Assembly: GCF_014201715.1 (NCBI RefSeq)
Contig: NZ_JACHFD010000004.1
Span: 62,001-126,000, forward strand
Direction: 5' to 3'
DNA length: 64,000 bases
Source: Haloferula luteola
GTDB lineage: Bacteria; Verrucomicrobiota; Verrucomicrobiia; Verrucomicrobiales; Akkermansiaceae
This document shows, in pieces, positions 33,780 to 42,624 of this stretch (position 1 is the first letter of the stretch; every line of letters starts with the position of its first letter). Below the pieces are notes generated by a model. That model saw only the letters and a program-made list of their open reading frames with translations. It did not search any database and was not told where the DNA came from. The translations under genes and the position numbers were made by a program.

Positions 33780-35159
33780 ATGATCGATTCCCGAGAACGA
33801 GGCTTGTTTCAGCTTCTAGTGACCTTTCAGGTTCTAGGTGCTATGGTGCTATTTACGATCTCAAGTTGGGTGCTCCTGGCACTCGCTTATGGTCAAAACG
33901 TGCCCATCCACGACTATGCCAAGTACGGTCTGGTGGTGGTGGTGGCCTTGGTCTTTGAAGCCGTTTCCCGACCGGGCTATCTGCGTCCGGGTCCGGGGAA
34001 GATGCGCCGCAACGCCGGTGCAGTTTCCCGCCGCCAGTTGCTTTGGTCGGTGGGGGCGATGGTGTCGCTGGCACTGTTCTCCCGGGATGACACGATTTCG
34101 CGGGGTTTCTTCGCCGTGTTCGGGGTGGTGCTGTTCGGTTTCCTCTATCTGACGAACTATCGGATGCTCAACTTCCTTGCGGAGGTGGGGAGCAAGCGCC
34201 TGAAGAACTGGAAGTTGCGGGCCATGATCCTGGGGCCGCGGGAGTGGTGCGATTCGGTCGGTAAAGAAATTGGATCTCTTTCTTCCCTGTTGGACATCAG
34301 AGGGATTCATGCGATGGAGGATCACGAATCCGACCCGGATGCCTGCGTGCGCTTGGCCGCGGAGACCGATGTCGATTTGGTGGTGATGCCACCGCGGCAC
34401 ATGCCCTACGATTTGGTGGCCCGGATGATGCGTCAGGGTGACAAGTTGGGTTATCGCTGCTGGATGCCCCTGGAGATCACCCGTCGCTATGGCCGCCGCT
34501 TCGACCTGCAGCGGATCGGTTCGTTGGACGTACTGACGCCCCCCACCGAGCCGCTTCAGAACACCCTCAATCAATTCCTGAAGCGCCTGTTCGATATCGC
34601 GGTGAGTCTTCCGGTGGTGGTGTTCGTTTTGCCTCCGCTGTGTGCGATGGTGAAGCTGATCCACTGGAAATGGTCACGGGGTCCTTTGTTTTTCATGCAG
34701 GAGCGAGTGGGCATCAACGGAACCAAGTTCCGGGTGATCAAGTTCCGCACGTTGCATGTGGCGAATGATCAGGAGAGTCGTCAGGTCTCCAAGGGCGACT
34801 CGCGGGTGTTCCCGGGAGGCAATCTGCTGCGCAAGCTGAGCATCGACGAGATTCCTCAATTCCTGAACGTGTTGTTCGGAGACATGAGCGTGGTGGGCCC
34901 CCGGCCTCACATGGAAGCTCACGACTATGAGTTCCGCGAGATTTTCGAGCGTTACGGCGTGCGCCGCTATGTGAAGCCGGGTGTGACCGGGTTGGCCCAA
35001 GCCAAGGGCTTCCGTGGTGAGGTGAATCGGCCGCTCGATTTGCGTCACCGGGCCCGTTTGGATGCCTTCTATGTGGCCCACTGGGATTTGGCGATGGATG
35101 TGGCGATCGTGTTCTGGACTTTCGTCAGCGTGATTCGCCCGCCGAAGACGGCTTACTGA
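33780..35159 (+). CDS. Exopolysaccharide polyprenyl glycosylphosphotransferase (second priming enzyme)
   Basis: A 459-residue membrane protein with the same layout as the one at 4168-5586. Four hydrophobic segments lie in the first 130 residues, followed by a Rossmann-like middle (NWKLRAMILGPREWCD), a membrane segment near 275 (AVSLPVVVFVLPPLCAMVK) and the C-terminal catalytic domain. That domain contains KFRTLHVAND, SIDEIPQFLNVLFGDMSVVGP and VKPGVTGLAQAKG. It starts a repeat unit by loading a sugar phosphate on undecaprenyl phosphate. Two genes of this type suggest two different polymers or a replaced initiation step. Confidence 0.92.
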   Translation: MIDSRERGLFQLLVTFQVLGAMVLFTISSWVLLALAYGQNVPIHDYAKYGLVVVVALVFEAVSRPGYLRPGPGKMRRNAGAVSRRQLLWSVGAMVSLALFSRDDTISRGFFAVFGVVLFGFLYLTNYRMLNFLAEVGSKRLKNWKLRAMILGPREWCDSVGKEIGSLSSLLDIRGIHAMEDHESDPDACVRLAAETDVDLVVMPPRHMPYDLVARMMRQGDKLGYRCWMPLEITRRYGRRFDLQRIGSLDVLTPPTEPLQNTLNQFLKRLFDIAVSLPVVVFVLPPLCAMVKLIHWKWSRGPLFFMQERVGINGTKFRVIKFRTLHVANDQESRQVSKGDSRVFPGGNLLRKLSIDEIPQFLNVLFGDMSVVGPRPHMEAHDYEFREIFERYGVRRYVKPGVTGLAQAKGFRGEVNRPLDLRHRARLDAFYVAHWDLAMDVAIVFWTFVSVIRPPKTAY

Positions 35160-35430
35160 TTGACTGACGGTCCTGCTTTTGACGATCTGAGATTGAAAAG
35201 GTATGTCTATATACTCGAAGAATGATGTTAGCCTCGCGCTTCAGCGTTCTTGAGGAAGGTCTACGTGCTTGCTAATGTTTAAGTGGTCGCGGGCAGAATT
35301 ACAATTCAAATAGCCCTAAGTGGTTGAGGTTTTTGTAGATTAAGCAGGGTTGATGATATAAAAATATGCCCAACGAAATGAATTTTCAAAGTTTCGGTCA
35401 TAAGGAATACTATAGAAGGGAATATACTCT

Positions 35431-36342
35431 GTGAAAAATTGGAGAGGAATCAAAGTTGCAGCATTCGTTTCATGTGTTCTTGGAATTGGCGGTGCTTTTC
35501 TTGTTGAGGTTGCTGTGCGCGCAAGCGGGATTACCAGCACGGTCATTTATGACACTGATAAAGAAATCGGTTATATCCCAAAAGGTGACCAAGATGGAAA
35601 GTTTTCGAATAAAGCTGAATGGCATGTAAATTCTCGAAACATGAGTTGCTCTCAGGAATGGTTTCCGAATGGAGAGAAAGATCTCTTATTGGTGGGTGAT
35701 TCGATCGTGTGGGGGGGGAACCCAATTGACCAGAGTGAAAAGCTTGGCGATTTGCTTCAAGGCGACTTCCCTTCTTGGAAGATCTGGCCAATCAGTGCGG
35801 GTAGTTGGAGCGTGGAGAATCCTCAGATATGGATGGACCGAAACCCCGATATTCTGGGTGAAGTGGATGCACTCATTTGGATCGTTAATTCTGGCGATTT
35901 ATACACGGCAACTCAATGGGAATCGGAGCTTACACATCCGCGAAGTATGCCGATGTGGAGGAGTTGGTATGCATACAAGAGATATGTTTATCCTCGGATT
36001 TTCCCAAAGAAGAAGTCTCCTTTGAAGCAGCTGACATCGGATAAGCCGATTTTGCCTGAGGTCGCCGAGCGGTGGGGGCGTAGAATTGAGAAGATTGACA
36101 AGCCTACGCTGGTGGTGTTTTATCCAAATAGAAGCGAACTGGGTGAAAGAAGTAATTACGAAAAGTTTGTTTCAGTTTCAAAGAGGTTTCTTCCGAATAA
36201 CGCAAAGGTGTTTGAGTTGGCGGGAATCGATGGATGGAATGAATCATGCTATCGGGATGAAATTCATCCTTCAGTTTCAGGGTATAGAAAGCTCGAAGAA
36301 TTGATTTCAGAAAGAATAAGATTGAACGGGATTGCTGAATAA
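35431..36342 (+). CDS. SGNH/GDSL hydrolase-like exported protein
   Basis: A 303-residue protein with a single N-terminal hydrophobic anchor (residues 5-28). The GDS block LLLVGDSIVWGG (nucleophile Ser near 90) and the late DEIHPSVSGYRKLEEL with the Asp-x2-His pair are present. These mark the SGNH/GDSL superfamily, often O-acetylesterases or O-acetyltransferase partners in polysaccharide loci. It begins with a GTG. It is AT-rich like the 21-32 kb genes although it sits beyond the GC-rich priming transferase, and it is not tightly linked to either neighbour. It might remove or transfer acetyl groups added by the two acetyltransferases. Confidence 0.75.
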   Translation: MKNWRGIKVAAFVSCVLGIGGAFLVEVAVRASGITSTVIYDTDKEIGYIPKGDQDGKFSNKAEWHVNSRNMSCSQEWFPNGEKDLLLVGDSIVWGGNPIDQSEKLGDLLQGDFPSWKIWPISAGSWSVENPQIWMDRNPDILGEVDALIWIVNSGDLYTATQWESELTHPRSMPMWRSWYAYKRYVYPRIFPKKKSPLKQLTSDKPILPEVAERWGRRIEKIDKPTLVVFYPNRSELGERSNYEKFVSVSKRFLPNNAKVFELAGIDGWNESCYRDEIHPSVSGYRKLEELISERIRLNGIAE

Positions 36343-36345
36343 AAG

Positions 36346-36359
36346 CCTCTCAATAGAGG
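36346..36359 (+). terminator. Short hairpin just after the SGNH gene
   Basis: CCTCT-CAAT-AGAGG lies 3 bp after the stop of the SGNH gene. It is small, without a T-run directly behind it. The T-run at 36376-36381 follows 16 bp later. Confidence 0.35.
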
Positions 36360-36527
36360 TTGTCATTGAAGCGCTTTTTTCTTGATGAATATCAATGGAT
36401 GATATGTTTCATATGAGAGGTTGAAGCGCTCTTTCTGGAGCTTAAAGGAAAACGCGCAAGCGACGATTTTCGTAATTGAATCATCTGCCGTTCGATCCGA
36501 TCGCCTTCCAGATCGGTATGAGGTTAA

Positions 36528-38453
36528 TCAACGTAGAAATTGAATGAGCCTATCAATTTCGGCCCGAAGCTCTGGGTGCCTGAGACGGTGCTTGCGAATG
36601 GCAAAGATCGCGAGGGTTCGCGCAAGGCGAGGGCTTCTTGCGACGGATTTGCTGTCGATGGCATGGGCTCGGTCGACCGCCTCGGACCAAAGCGTAAGGC
36701 TACGATGGGTATCGTAGGGGATCCAGGCATCGGCTTGGTGAAAAACCGGCTGAATCATAGTTGGGAAGAGGAGTCGCTCGTAGGAGAACTGTCGATCGGC
36801 CGTGCCCCATTGGTTCTCGAAAGAGAGCAAGCAAAGGGCGTAAAGGTGATGCCATCGAGGGTCTAGAGGGAGAGCTTGAGTATAGGACTGGCTGCGGCTG
36901 GCCAAGGCTTGGCGTTCCTCGAGCAGGGCGCTGATGGAGGAGTAGGTTTTCGGGGGGAAGCCTTGAACGCCGAGGTCCTGCAGGGTTTGGCGATAGGCGA
37001 GAGGTGCGCGGACGGTGAGCGGTTTGGGGATACCGGGAAGGAGTCCGGTGAGTGCCAGGGAAGCAGGAAGCAGCAGCACCCCTACCGGGCGGAACCCCCA
37101 CGAACGGGGAAGGGGGGCTTCTTTTCGAGATCGGGGGGCTTGCGAAAGAGCGAAGAGCAAGATGGAGACGAAGCAGAGGCCCAAAACATGAGCGGGGACA
37201 TCGACCAGACCATGGAGGGGGAGGAGTGCCGATGCGGCGAGGCAGGCGGCTCTCAAGGCGCGATCCCGATTTTGGCGGATCCGGCGGGCGGCCTGGAAGT
37301 AGGCGATGCCAAGCAGGATCGCGATGCCGAGAGTGGCTGGTACCCCGCATTCGGCCGCCCATTCCAGCCAGTTGCTTTCCGGATGGAGGACAACGCGGTA
37401 CCATCCCAAGACGGATTTCTCACGAAATTGGGGGAAGACGTAGCGAAACTGACCGGCGCCGACTCCGGTGAGGGGCGCGGCGGAGATCATGGTGAAAGTG
37501 TCCTGCATGATCGGCACCCGAAAGTCGATGGGGGCCGAAGAGGTGCTTTCTTCATTTTCCGAATTCTCGGAGAGTTCGGCGACTTTTTCGGCGGTGGCAT
37601 CGAGCCGGCTTTTCACCCGGGATTCGGTCAAGGCGAAGGTGCCGATGGCGAGAAGGAGCAGGAGGCCGATGACGCGACGTTCGTTGCGACCGAAGTATTT
37701 CCAGCCGAGCAGGCCGGCCCATAGGCAGGGCCCGATCACGGAAAGGAGAATGCCGCTGCGACTGACGGAGTGGCTGAATTGGGTCCAAAGGATGAAGAGC
37801 GCGAGGCTGACCGAGAGAAGACAACGTCCGGTTTTCTTGTCGCGCAGGGCCTGAAGGGCGGATCCCAAGGCGGTGAGGGCGCCCATGGAGAGCAGGGTGG
37901 AGGCGTGGTTGCGATTGGGGAAGAAGCCGAAATGGGACTTGCGGCTGATGCTCTCGGGCAGCTGGCCGGTGCGGGAGAGGATGAGGTAGAGGAGGATGAA
38001 GACGACCACGGCGATGGGCACGCCGAGGGCGAGAAATCGGAGATGACCGCCGTCGACCCGGTGGCCGGCGAACCAGACGGCCGCGAAAAGCACGAGGAGC
38101 AGGGGCGCGTATTGCTCGAGGGAATGCTGCCATTGGACGACCCCGAGGGGGCCGGTATCGAGTCCGGCGGCTTCGAGCTGGGTGCGCCATGCCGGAGTGG
38201 GCAACCAGGCGGCCGGCAGGAAGCAGGCGAAGGCCGCGAGGACGCAGAGGAGGATGGGGATGAGGAAGCGGACGGAAAGCCGCCGTCCCGGGGAGAGGCA
38301 GGCCATCAGTCCGATCGCTCCGGTGAAGAGCGATAGCTGCATCCCCCAGGGGGCGGATGGAATCAGGGTGCCGATGAAGGCGAGGGCGGCGAAGGCCGCA
38401 AAGACGCCAAAGGATGATCGGGGCTCTTGGTAATGATCGCTCTCTTCCCTCAC
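36528..38453 (-). CDS. O-antigen ligase family membrane protein (third member)
   Basis: A 641-residue membrane protein with about ten hydrophobic segments to residue 470 and the O-antigen ligase core SVSRSGILLSVIG, followed by a periplasmic loop and ESNWLEWAAECGVPATLG. The last 150 residues are soluble and helical, possibly TPR-like, as in the protein at 5634-7586. The gene is on the minus strand, convergent with the SGNH hydrolase gene. Its position at the end of the locus suggests attachment or polymerisation of glycan chains or protein glycosylation rather than repeat-unit synthesis. It starts 10 bp downstream of the MBG-type protein stop, so the two are probably co-transcribed. Confidence 0.84.
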   Translation of the reverse strand: MREESDHYQEPRSSFGVFAAFAALAFIGTLIPSAPWGMQLSLFTGAIGLMACLSPGRRLSVRFLIPILLCVLAAFACFLPAAWLPTPAWRTQLEAAGLDTGPLGVVQWQHSLEQYAPLLLVLFAAVWFAGHRVDGGHLRFLALGVPIAVVVFILLYLILSRTGQLPESISRKSHFGFFPNRNHASTLLSMGALTALGSALQALRDKKTGRCLLSVSLALFILWTQFSHSVSRSGILLSVIGPCLWAGLLGWKYFGRNERRVIGLLLLLAIGTFALTESRVKSRLDATAEKVAELSENSENEESTSSAPIDFRVPIMQDTFTMISAAPLTGVGAGQFRYVFPQFREKSVLGWYRVVLHPESNWLEWAAECGVPATLGIAILLGIAYFQAARRIRQNRDRALRAACLAASALLPLHGLVDVPAHVLGLCFVSILLFALSQAPRSRKEAPLPRSWGFRPVGVLLLPASLALTGLLPGIPKPLTVRAPLAYRQTLQDLGVQGFPPKTYSSISALLEERQALASRSQSYTQALPLDPRWHHLYALCLLSFENQWGTADRQFSYERLLFPTMIQPVFHQADAWIPYDTHRSLTLWSEAVDRAHAIDSKSVARSPRLARTLAIFAIRKHRLRHPELRAEIDRLIQFLR

Positions 38454-38463
38454 GAATGCCAGG

Positions 38464-40005
38464 TCACGGGTTGGCCGACTCCGTTACCTGAAGACGATAG
38501 AAACGTCTCGCCGAATCCGCTGGGCGGGCGAAACGAAACTGGATGTGATCGAGGGCTCCGGTGCTGCCGGTGGTGGTCTCGGTGCCGGTGAGGACGGACC
38601 ATGCGCCGCTGAGGGTGGTGGAGGTGAGCACCTGATACTGAGTGTGGAGGGCGAGGGGGTCGCGATCGTAAGCGAAGGTCCAGGTGGTGTCACTGGAGGG
38701 CCCGGGAGCCTGGATTTCCGGCGCGCCATTGCCGGTGACGGGATCGAGGCCGAGGGCGAATTCGAGAAGGTTGGGGAGGCCATCGGCATCGGGATCGTCC
38801 GCGGTGCCGGTTTCCGCCCCGCCCAGGCCGTGGGTGGTAGCGATGGGTGCCATCCAGGAAGCGAAGTCATCGCCGAGTTTGAGCATGGCGCTCTTGCGGC
38901 CGTAGCGGTTGCTGCCGGAGGCTTCGACGACGACCGGGTATTTTCCCTTCGCCGAGGGGGCGGTGGTGACACCCGAGTAGAGGACCGTGGAGGGAATTCC
39001 GGTGGGGTTGGTGGTGACGGTGATCGGCTTGGCGCTGCCGTCGACCACCTGTTTCAGGCCGCCGAGAGTGAGGCTGGCGGTGAGGGGGGTGATGGTGAAG
39101 TCGGCGGTGGCGGTGCCTTCGTAGCCTGCGGAGGTGACGTTGGCGACCATGCGGTAGACGCCGGCATTGACTGGATTGCCGGTGGCGGGGGAGCCATTGA
39201 AGGTGCGGACGGTGAATAGGGGGGCTTGGGTCCCGTAGCCGGTGGTGGAGGCCACACTGGTGGTGTAGCGAAGCATGGTGGAGGTGCTGAAATCCGTGCC
39301 GGTGGTGGGGGCGGAGGGCGCCAGGGCGACGTTGAGGGTGTTGTAGGGGCCGGCGACGCCGGTGGGGGTGAAGCCGCTGTTTTGGGTGTTGTAGGCGACC
39401 ATCACCGCGAGGTTATTCGAAAGGGTGATGTCACCATCAAAGTTGAATCGGACTTTGAAGGCCTTTCCGCCGTAGGGGTAAGGGTAGCCGTCGTCGAGAG
39501 TTTCCGGGCGCCACGGGACGAGGACGTTGCGAGTTTGCTGGGCGGCCAAGCTGAGGCTGCCATCGTTGTTGCGGTTGTAAACGATGATGGAAATTGGGTG
39601 GTAGTATCCCTCCGAGGTCTGGGGAGAGAAGGTGGGCCAATTCGAGGCTTTCGACCAGTTGACCAGGACGGCTTCGACGGACTCAAGTTTGCGGTTTCCG
39701 GAAGCCAGGGTGATGATGTCTCCCATGGCTTTGTCGCCGAGGGAGGCGAGGCTGGCGCTGGTGTAGTGGAGGGGGAGCATTTCCGGGGCGGTCCGGAACA
39801 CCAGTTGGGATCCGCTGCGCGGCGTGATGGTGAGGCCGACCTGAAGTCCGGAAGGATTGCTGGCGATGGCGGGAAGCAGGGTCGACCCGGTGTAGGACTG
39901 TTCCAGGTTGGAAAAGCTGAGTTCCACCGGGGTGGCGGCCTTGAGGGTGGCGAGGCCACTTAGGGCCAGACCGACAAGAAGGGATTGGGCAGTGAAAGGG
40001 CGCAT
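38464..40005 (-). CDS. Secreted MBG-domain-type protein with C-terminal repeat-like signature, unknown function
   Basis: A 513-residue protein with a signal peptide (QSLLVGLALSGLATLKA). Beta-rich repeats include LSFSNLEQSYTGSTL and, near 300-340, TADFTITPLTASLTLGG, which resembles MBG-type bacterial Ig units. A near-C-terminal DDPDADGLPNLLEFALG segment is a calcium-binding-like motif common in Verrucomicrobiota secreted proteins. The end (RFYRLQVTESANP) has no PEP-CTERM or membrane signal. It is upstream of, and probably co-transcribed with, the third O-antigen ligase gene, so it may be a glycosylated surface protein. The function is unknown. Confidence 0.72.
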   Translation of the reverse strand: MRPFTAQSLLVGLALSGLATLKAATPVELSFSNLEQSYTGSTLLPAIASNPSGLQVGLTITPRSGSQLVFRTAPEMLPLHYTSASLASLGDKAMGDIITLASGNRKLESVEAVLVNWSKASNWPTFSPQTSEGYYHPISIIVYNRNNDGSLSLAAQQTRNVLVPWRPETLDDGYPYPYGGKAFKVRFNFDGDITLSNNLAVMVAYNTQNSGFTPTGVAGPYNTLNVALAPSAPTTGTDFSTSTMLRYTTSVASTTGYGTQAPLFTVRTFNGSPATGNPVNAGVYRMVANVTSAGYEGTATADFTITPLTASLTLGGLKQVVDGSAKPITVTTNPTGIPSTVLYSGVTTAPSAKGKYPVVVEASGSNRYGRKSAMLKLGDDFASWMAPIATTHGLGGAETGTADDPDADGLPNLLEFALGLDPVTGNGAPEIQAPGPSSDTTWTFAYDRDPLALHTQYQVLTSTTLSGAWSVLTGTETTTGSTGALDHIQFRFARPADSARRFYRLQVTESANP

Positions 40006-40318
40006 CCTGAAAGAATCGAAGAGGTCTCGGTTCGGAGAAATCGGGCGGGCAGCATTGAAGGATCTTTCTTCAGATCAACGGTAAACTCTGGGACCTGAAA
40101 TACCCGCAACTCCCTGCGACGGAATTGTCAGGGAGATGAAGGGAATCAGAGGCAGTTTGCGCGCCAAGTCGAGCTTCATCCGCCGCGGTTGAAACGATGC
40201 GCAATGGACGCGGGAACTGGGGATTTCGCAGGGGGGGGATCGATCTGCAAGCGGAGAGCCGGAGGGCCGCGGATCGAAGCCGGGGAAATGGGGGAAAAGG
40301 CCGGGCTGCAACAAATTT

Positions 40319-40347
40319 TTGACATTTCGGGCTTGCACCGCTATTTC
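40319..40347 (+). promoter_or_regulatory. Candidate sigma-70-type promoter of rplY
   Basis: TTGACA (40319-40324), a 17-bp spacer and TATTTC (40342-40347). The -35 is perfect and the -10 matches at four of six positions. It would place the transcript start near 40354, giving a leader of about 54 nt. Confidence 0.6.
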
Positions 40348-40354
40348 GCGCGCC

Positions 40355-40375
40355 CCGCCGGTTGGAAACCGGTGG
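40355..40375 (+). promoter_or_regulatory. Stem-loop at the start of the rplY leader
   Basis: CCGCCGGTT (40355-40363), loop GGA, and AACCGGTGG (40367-40375) form a nine-pair stem with one G-U pair. It falls right after the predicted transcript start, so the mRNA would begin with this hairpin. Confidence 0.45.
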
Positions 40376-40407
40376 TGCATCCCAACAACCAAACCTCTGT
40401 TTCTGTC

Positions 40408-40998
40408 ATGGCTAAAAAGCACTCTCTGAAGGCCGAGCTCCGCGCCCGGACCGGTTCCGGTCTCCTCAAGCAAATGCGTCGCGAGGGCTGGTTGCCTTCC
40501 GTGATTTACGGCAAGGGCACCACTCCCACCAACCTCAAGGTCGACGCCAAGGCCTTTGGCGAACTCCTTCGTGAAAGCGAGTCGGAGAACCTGCTGATCA
40601 ACCTCGAAGTGGCGGGCGAAGGCTCCCGCCTGGCTTTCTTGCAAACGATCCAGCACGAGCCCTTGAGTGGCGAGCCGCTGCACGTGGACTTCCTCTCGGT
40701 TGACGAGAAGACCCAGATCACCGCTCACGTTCCGGTTCACCTGGTGGGCGAGCCTGCCGGTGTGAAGGCTGGCGGTCTGCTGGAGCAAATGCTCCACACG
40801 CTCGATATTCACTGCGCCGCCACTCACCTCCCCGAGCTGCTTGAGTTCGATGTGAGCGCCTTGGGCGAAGGCGAGTCGCTCCACATCGCAGATGTGAAAT
40901 TCCCTGATGGGGTGAGCCCGGCTTACGCGGGTGAGGTGGTGATTGCCCACGTGGGCAAGTCCGCTGGCGCTGTCAGCGAAGAAGGTGCCACTGCCTGA
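40408..40998 (+). CDS. rplY: 50S ribosomal protein L25/general stress protein Ctc
   Basis: A 196-residue long-form L25 (TL5/Ctc type) that binds loop E of 5S rRNA. The N-terminal domain AKKHSLKAELRARTGSG with LPSVIYGKG is the L25 core, and residues about 95-185 are the C-terminal beta domain (HVPVHLVGEPAGVKAGGLLEQ). ATG 40408 was chosen because it gives the family N-terminus. It is followed by a good terminator and then pth, a common rplY-pth order in bacteria. Confidence 0.95.
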   Translation: MAKKHSLKAELRARTGSGLLKQMRREGWLPSVIYGKGTTPTNLKVDAKAFGELLRESESENLLINLEVAGEGSRLAFLQTIQHEPLSGEPLHVDFLSVDEKTQITAHVPVHLVGEPAGVKAGGLLEQMLHTLDIHCAATHLPELLEFDVSALGEGESLHIADVKFPDGVSPAYAGEVVIAHVGKSAGAVSEEGATA

Positions 40999-41043
40999 TG
41001 CCTCGCGAAGGTCTCGGAGTTTCGAGATCGACGGATTTTTCGG

Positions 41044-41080
41044 CCCGTTCCGCCTCATGGGGGAACGGGTCGTTGTTTTT
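41044..41080 (+). terminator. Rho-independent terminator of rplY
   Basis: CCCGTTCC (41044-41051) pairs with GGAACGGG (41062-41069), followed by TCGTTGTTTTT. It lies 46 bp after the rplY stop. Confidence 0.75.
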
Positions 41081-41173
41081 CTGGGGGTGCCCCGGGAGGG
41101 AGCGCGGAAAGGGGGTGGCGAGGAGGAGGGTGCGGGTCACTTCGCGCTTGTCAGTTGGCGTCGGTGGCTTGGA

Positions 41174-41752
41174 ATGCCGCGCGTGTCAGCATACCCGCTC
41201 ATTGTCGGGCTCGGCAATCCGGGTCGGCAGTATGAAAACACCCGCCACAATGTGGGATTCATGGTTTTGGATCGTCTCGCCGAACAAGCGGGGGTGAGTT
41301 TTGAGTCGAAGCCGAAGTGGCAGGCTCATGTGGCCAAGCTGCCGGGAGGCGGTCTGTTGGTGAAGCCGCAGACATTCATGAATCTGAGCGGCCGAAGTGT
41401 GCGGCAGATTGCGGCTTTTCATCACTGGGCACCGGAAGAGGTGCTGGTGGTGTTTGATGATGCGGCCCTGCCGTTGGGGAGGCTGCGGCTGCGGGAGAAG
41501 GGCAGTGCGGGTGGGCACAATGGAATTCGCTCGATGATCGAGCATTTCGGGACGGAGGGATTTCCGCGCCTGAAGGTGGGAATCGGGGGAGCGGGGCCCG
41601 GGGAGCTGGTGGGACATGTGCTGGGAAAGTTCAGCGAAGACGAGCGGGAGGTGCTTGAAAACACGCTTGCAAGCGCGGTGGCGGGCGTTCAGCTTGCGCG
41701 TTCCCAAGGGTTCGCGGTCGCCGCGAATCGCCTGAATTCACCACCTCCCTGA
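41174..41752 (+). CDS. pth: Peptidyl-tRNA hydrolase
   Basis: A 192-residue enzyme that releases peptides from prematurely dissociated peptidyl-tRNA. IVGLGNPGRQYENTRHNVGF carries the catalytic His25, KPQTFMNLSGRSV follows, and FDDAALPLGRLRLREKGSAGGHNG is the second conserved block. ATG 41174 starts the protein at the usual N-terminus; a longer frame upstream passes through the terminator of rplY. It lies 17 bp before rpsF, so pth, rpsF and ssb probably share a transcript. Confidence 0.96.
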   Translation: MPRVSAYPLIVGLGNPGRQYENTRHNVGFMVLDRLAEQAGVSFESKPKWQAHVAKLPGGGLLVKPQTFMNLSGRSVRQIAAFHHWAPEEVLVVFDDAALPLGRLRLREKGSAGGHNGIRSMIEHFGTEGFPRLKVGIGGAGPGELVGHVLGKFSEDEREVLENTLASAVAGVQLARSQGFAVAANRLNSPPP

Positions 41753-41769
41753 TCCTAGAATACACGACC

Positions 41770-42054
41770 ATGAGCCGGAAATACGAAGGCCTGATCATTT
41801 TGAACACCAAGGGCATCGACAGCAGCCTCGATGAGTTGGTCCAAACCGTTGGCAAGGAAATCGAAGCCGAAGGCGCCAAGCTTGATGAAGTGAAGCCGCT
41901 CGGCCGTCGCCCGTTTGCCTACCCGCAGAAGCACGCGGAGAGCGGTCACTACGTGAACTATTTCTTCTCCGCTGAGCCGAGTGCGGTGGCGGCGATTCAG
42001 ACCCGCCTGAAGCTCAACCCCCAGGTTGAGTTGCAGCACTACCAGGTCCGCTGA
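41770..42054 (+). CDS. rpsF: 30S ribosomal protein S6
   Basis: A 94-residue S6 of the small ribosomal subunit, with the family features RKYEGLIILNTKG at the N-terminus and the conserved KPLGRRPFAYPQKHAESGHYV region. The length is typical. It sits in the common pth-rpsF-ssb order, 17 bp after pth and 67 bp before ssb. Confidence 0.96.
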   Translation: MSRKYEGLIILNTKGIDSSLDELVQTVGKEIEAEGAKLDEVKPLGRRPFAYPQKHAESGHYVNYFFSAEPSAVAAIQTRLKLNPQVELQHYQVR

Positions 42055-42121
42055 GGCGGATCGGTCTTCGGTAGCGACTCCTTGACGGGTGGCCAACGGG
42101 CCACCCATGCTGCGGACTGTC

Positions 42122-42601
42122 ATGGCGAATCTGAATAAAGTCCTTCTATTGGGCAATTTGACCCGCGATCCCGAGCTTCGTTATACGCCGAAGGGAACCG
42201 CCGTGGCTGATCTTTCCATCGCGGTGAATCGTCGGGTTTCCGATGGTGCCGGGAATTGGACGGACGAGACGACTTTCGTGGACGTCACGGTGTGGGGCAA
42301 CACTGCGGAGAATTCCCAGAAGTATCTGACGAAGGGCCGCGGCGTCTTCGTGGAAGGCCGCCTGCAGTTGGATACGTGGGAGGACAAACAAAGCGGCCAG
42401 AAGCGCAGCAAGCTGAAGGTCGTGGGAGAAACGGTCCAGTTTTTGCCGGATGCCCGAGGCGGCGGTGTGCCGAATGGTGGAGGCGGTTCGCCTTCTCCAA
42501 GCGCGCGCCCTGCGGGAGGCGGCTATGCAAATCCGCCCCAGGGCGGTTCGGCCGGACCGGACAGCGATTACGACGACGAAGGGGACGATATCCCGTTCTG
42601 A
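42122..42601 (+). CDS. ssb: Single-stranded DNA-binding protein
   Basis: A 159-residue protein with an N-terminal OB fold (NKVLLLGNLTRDPELRYTPKG, about 4-105), a Gly/Pro-rich linker and the acidic partner-binding tail GDDIPF at the end. It binds single-stranded DNA during replication and repair. ATG 42122 is preceded by a short in-frame stretch that is not conserved. The usual rpsR and rplI do not follow; a terminator and a convergent purK do. Confidence 0.95.
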   Translation: MANLNKVLLLGNLTRDPELRYTPKGTAVADLSIAVNRRVSDGAGNWTDETTFVDVTVWGNTAENSQKYLTKGRGVFVEGRLQLDTWEDKQSGQKRSKLKVVGETVQFLPDARGGGVPNGGGGSPSPSARPAGGGYANPPQGGSAGPDSDYDDEGDDIPF

Positions 42602-42624
42602 AGCCTCGTTGAGAAAGCGATTTC

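Larger units (their letters stand above)
40006..40407. other. 402-bp divergent intergenic region
   Basis: It separates the minus-strand secreted-protein gene from rplY. It contains the candidate rplY promoter (40319-40347) and a leader hairpin (40355-40375). The left 300 bp show no convincing gene; the in-frame extension upstream of rplY is not L25-like. Confidence 0.5.
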
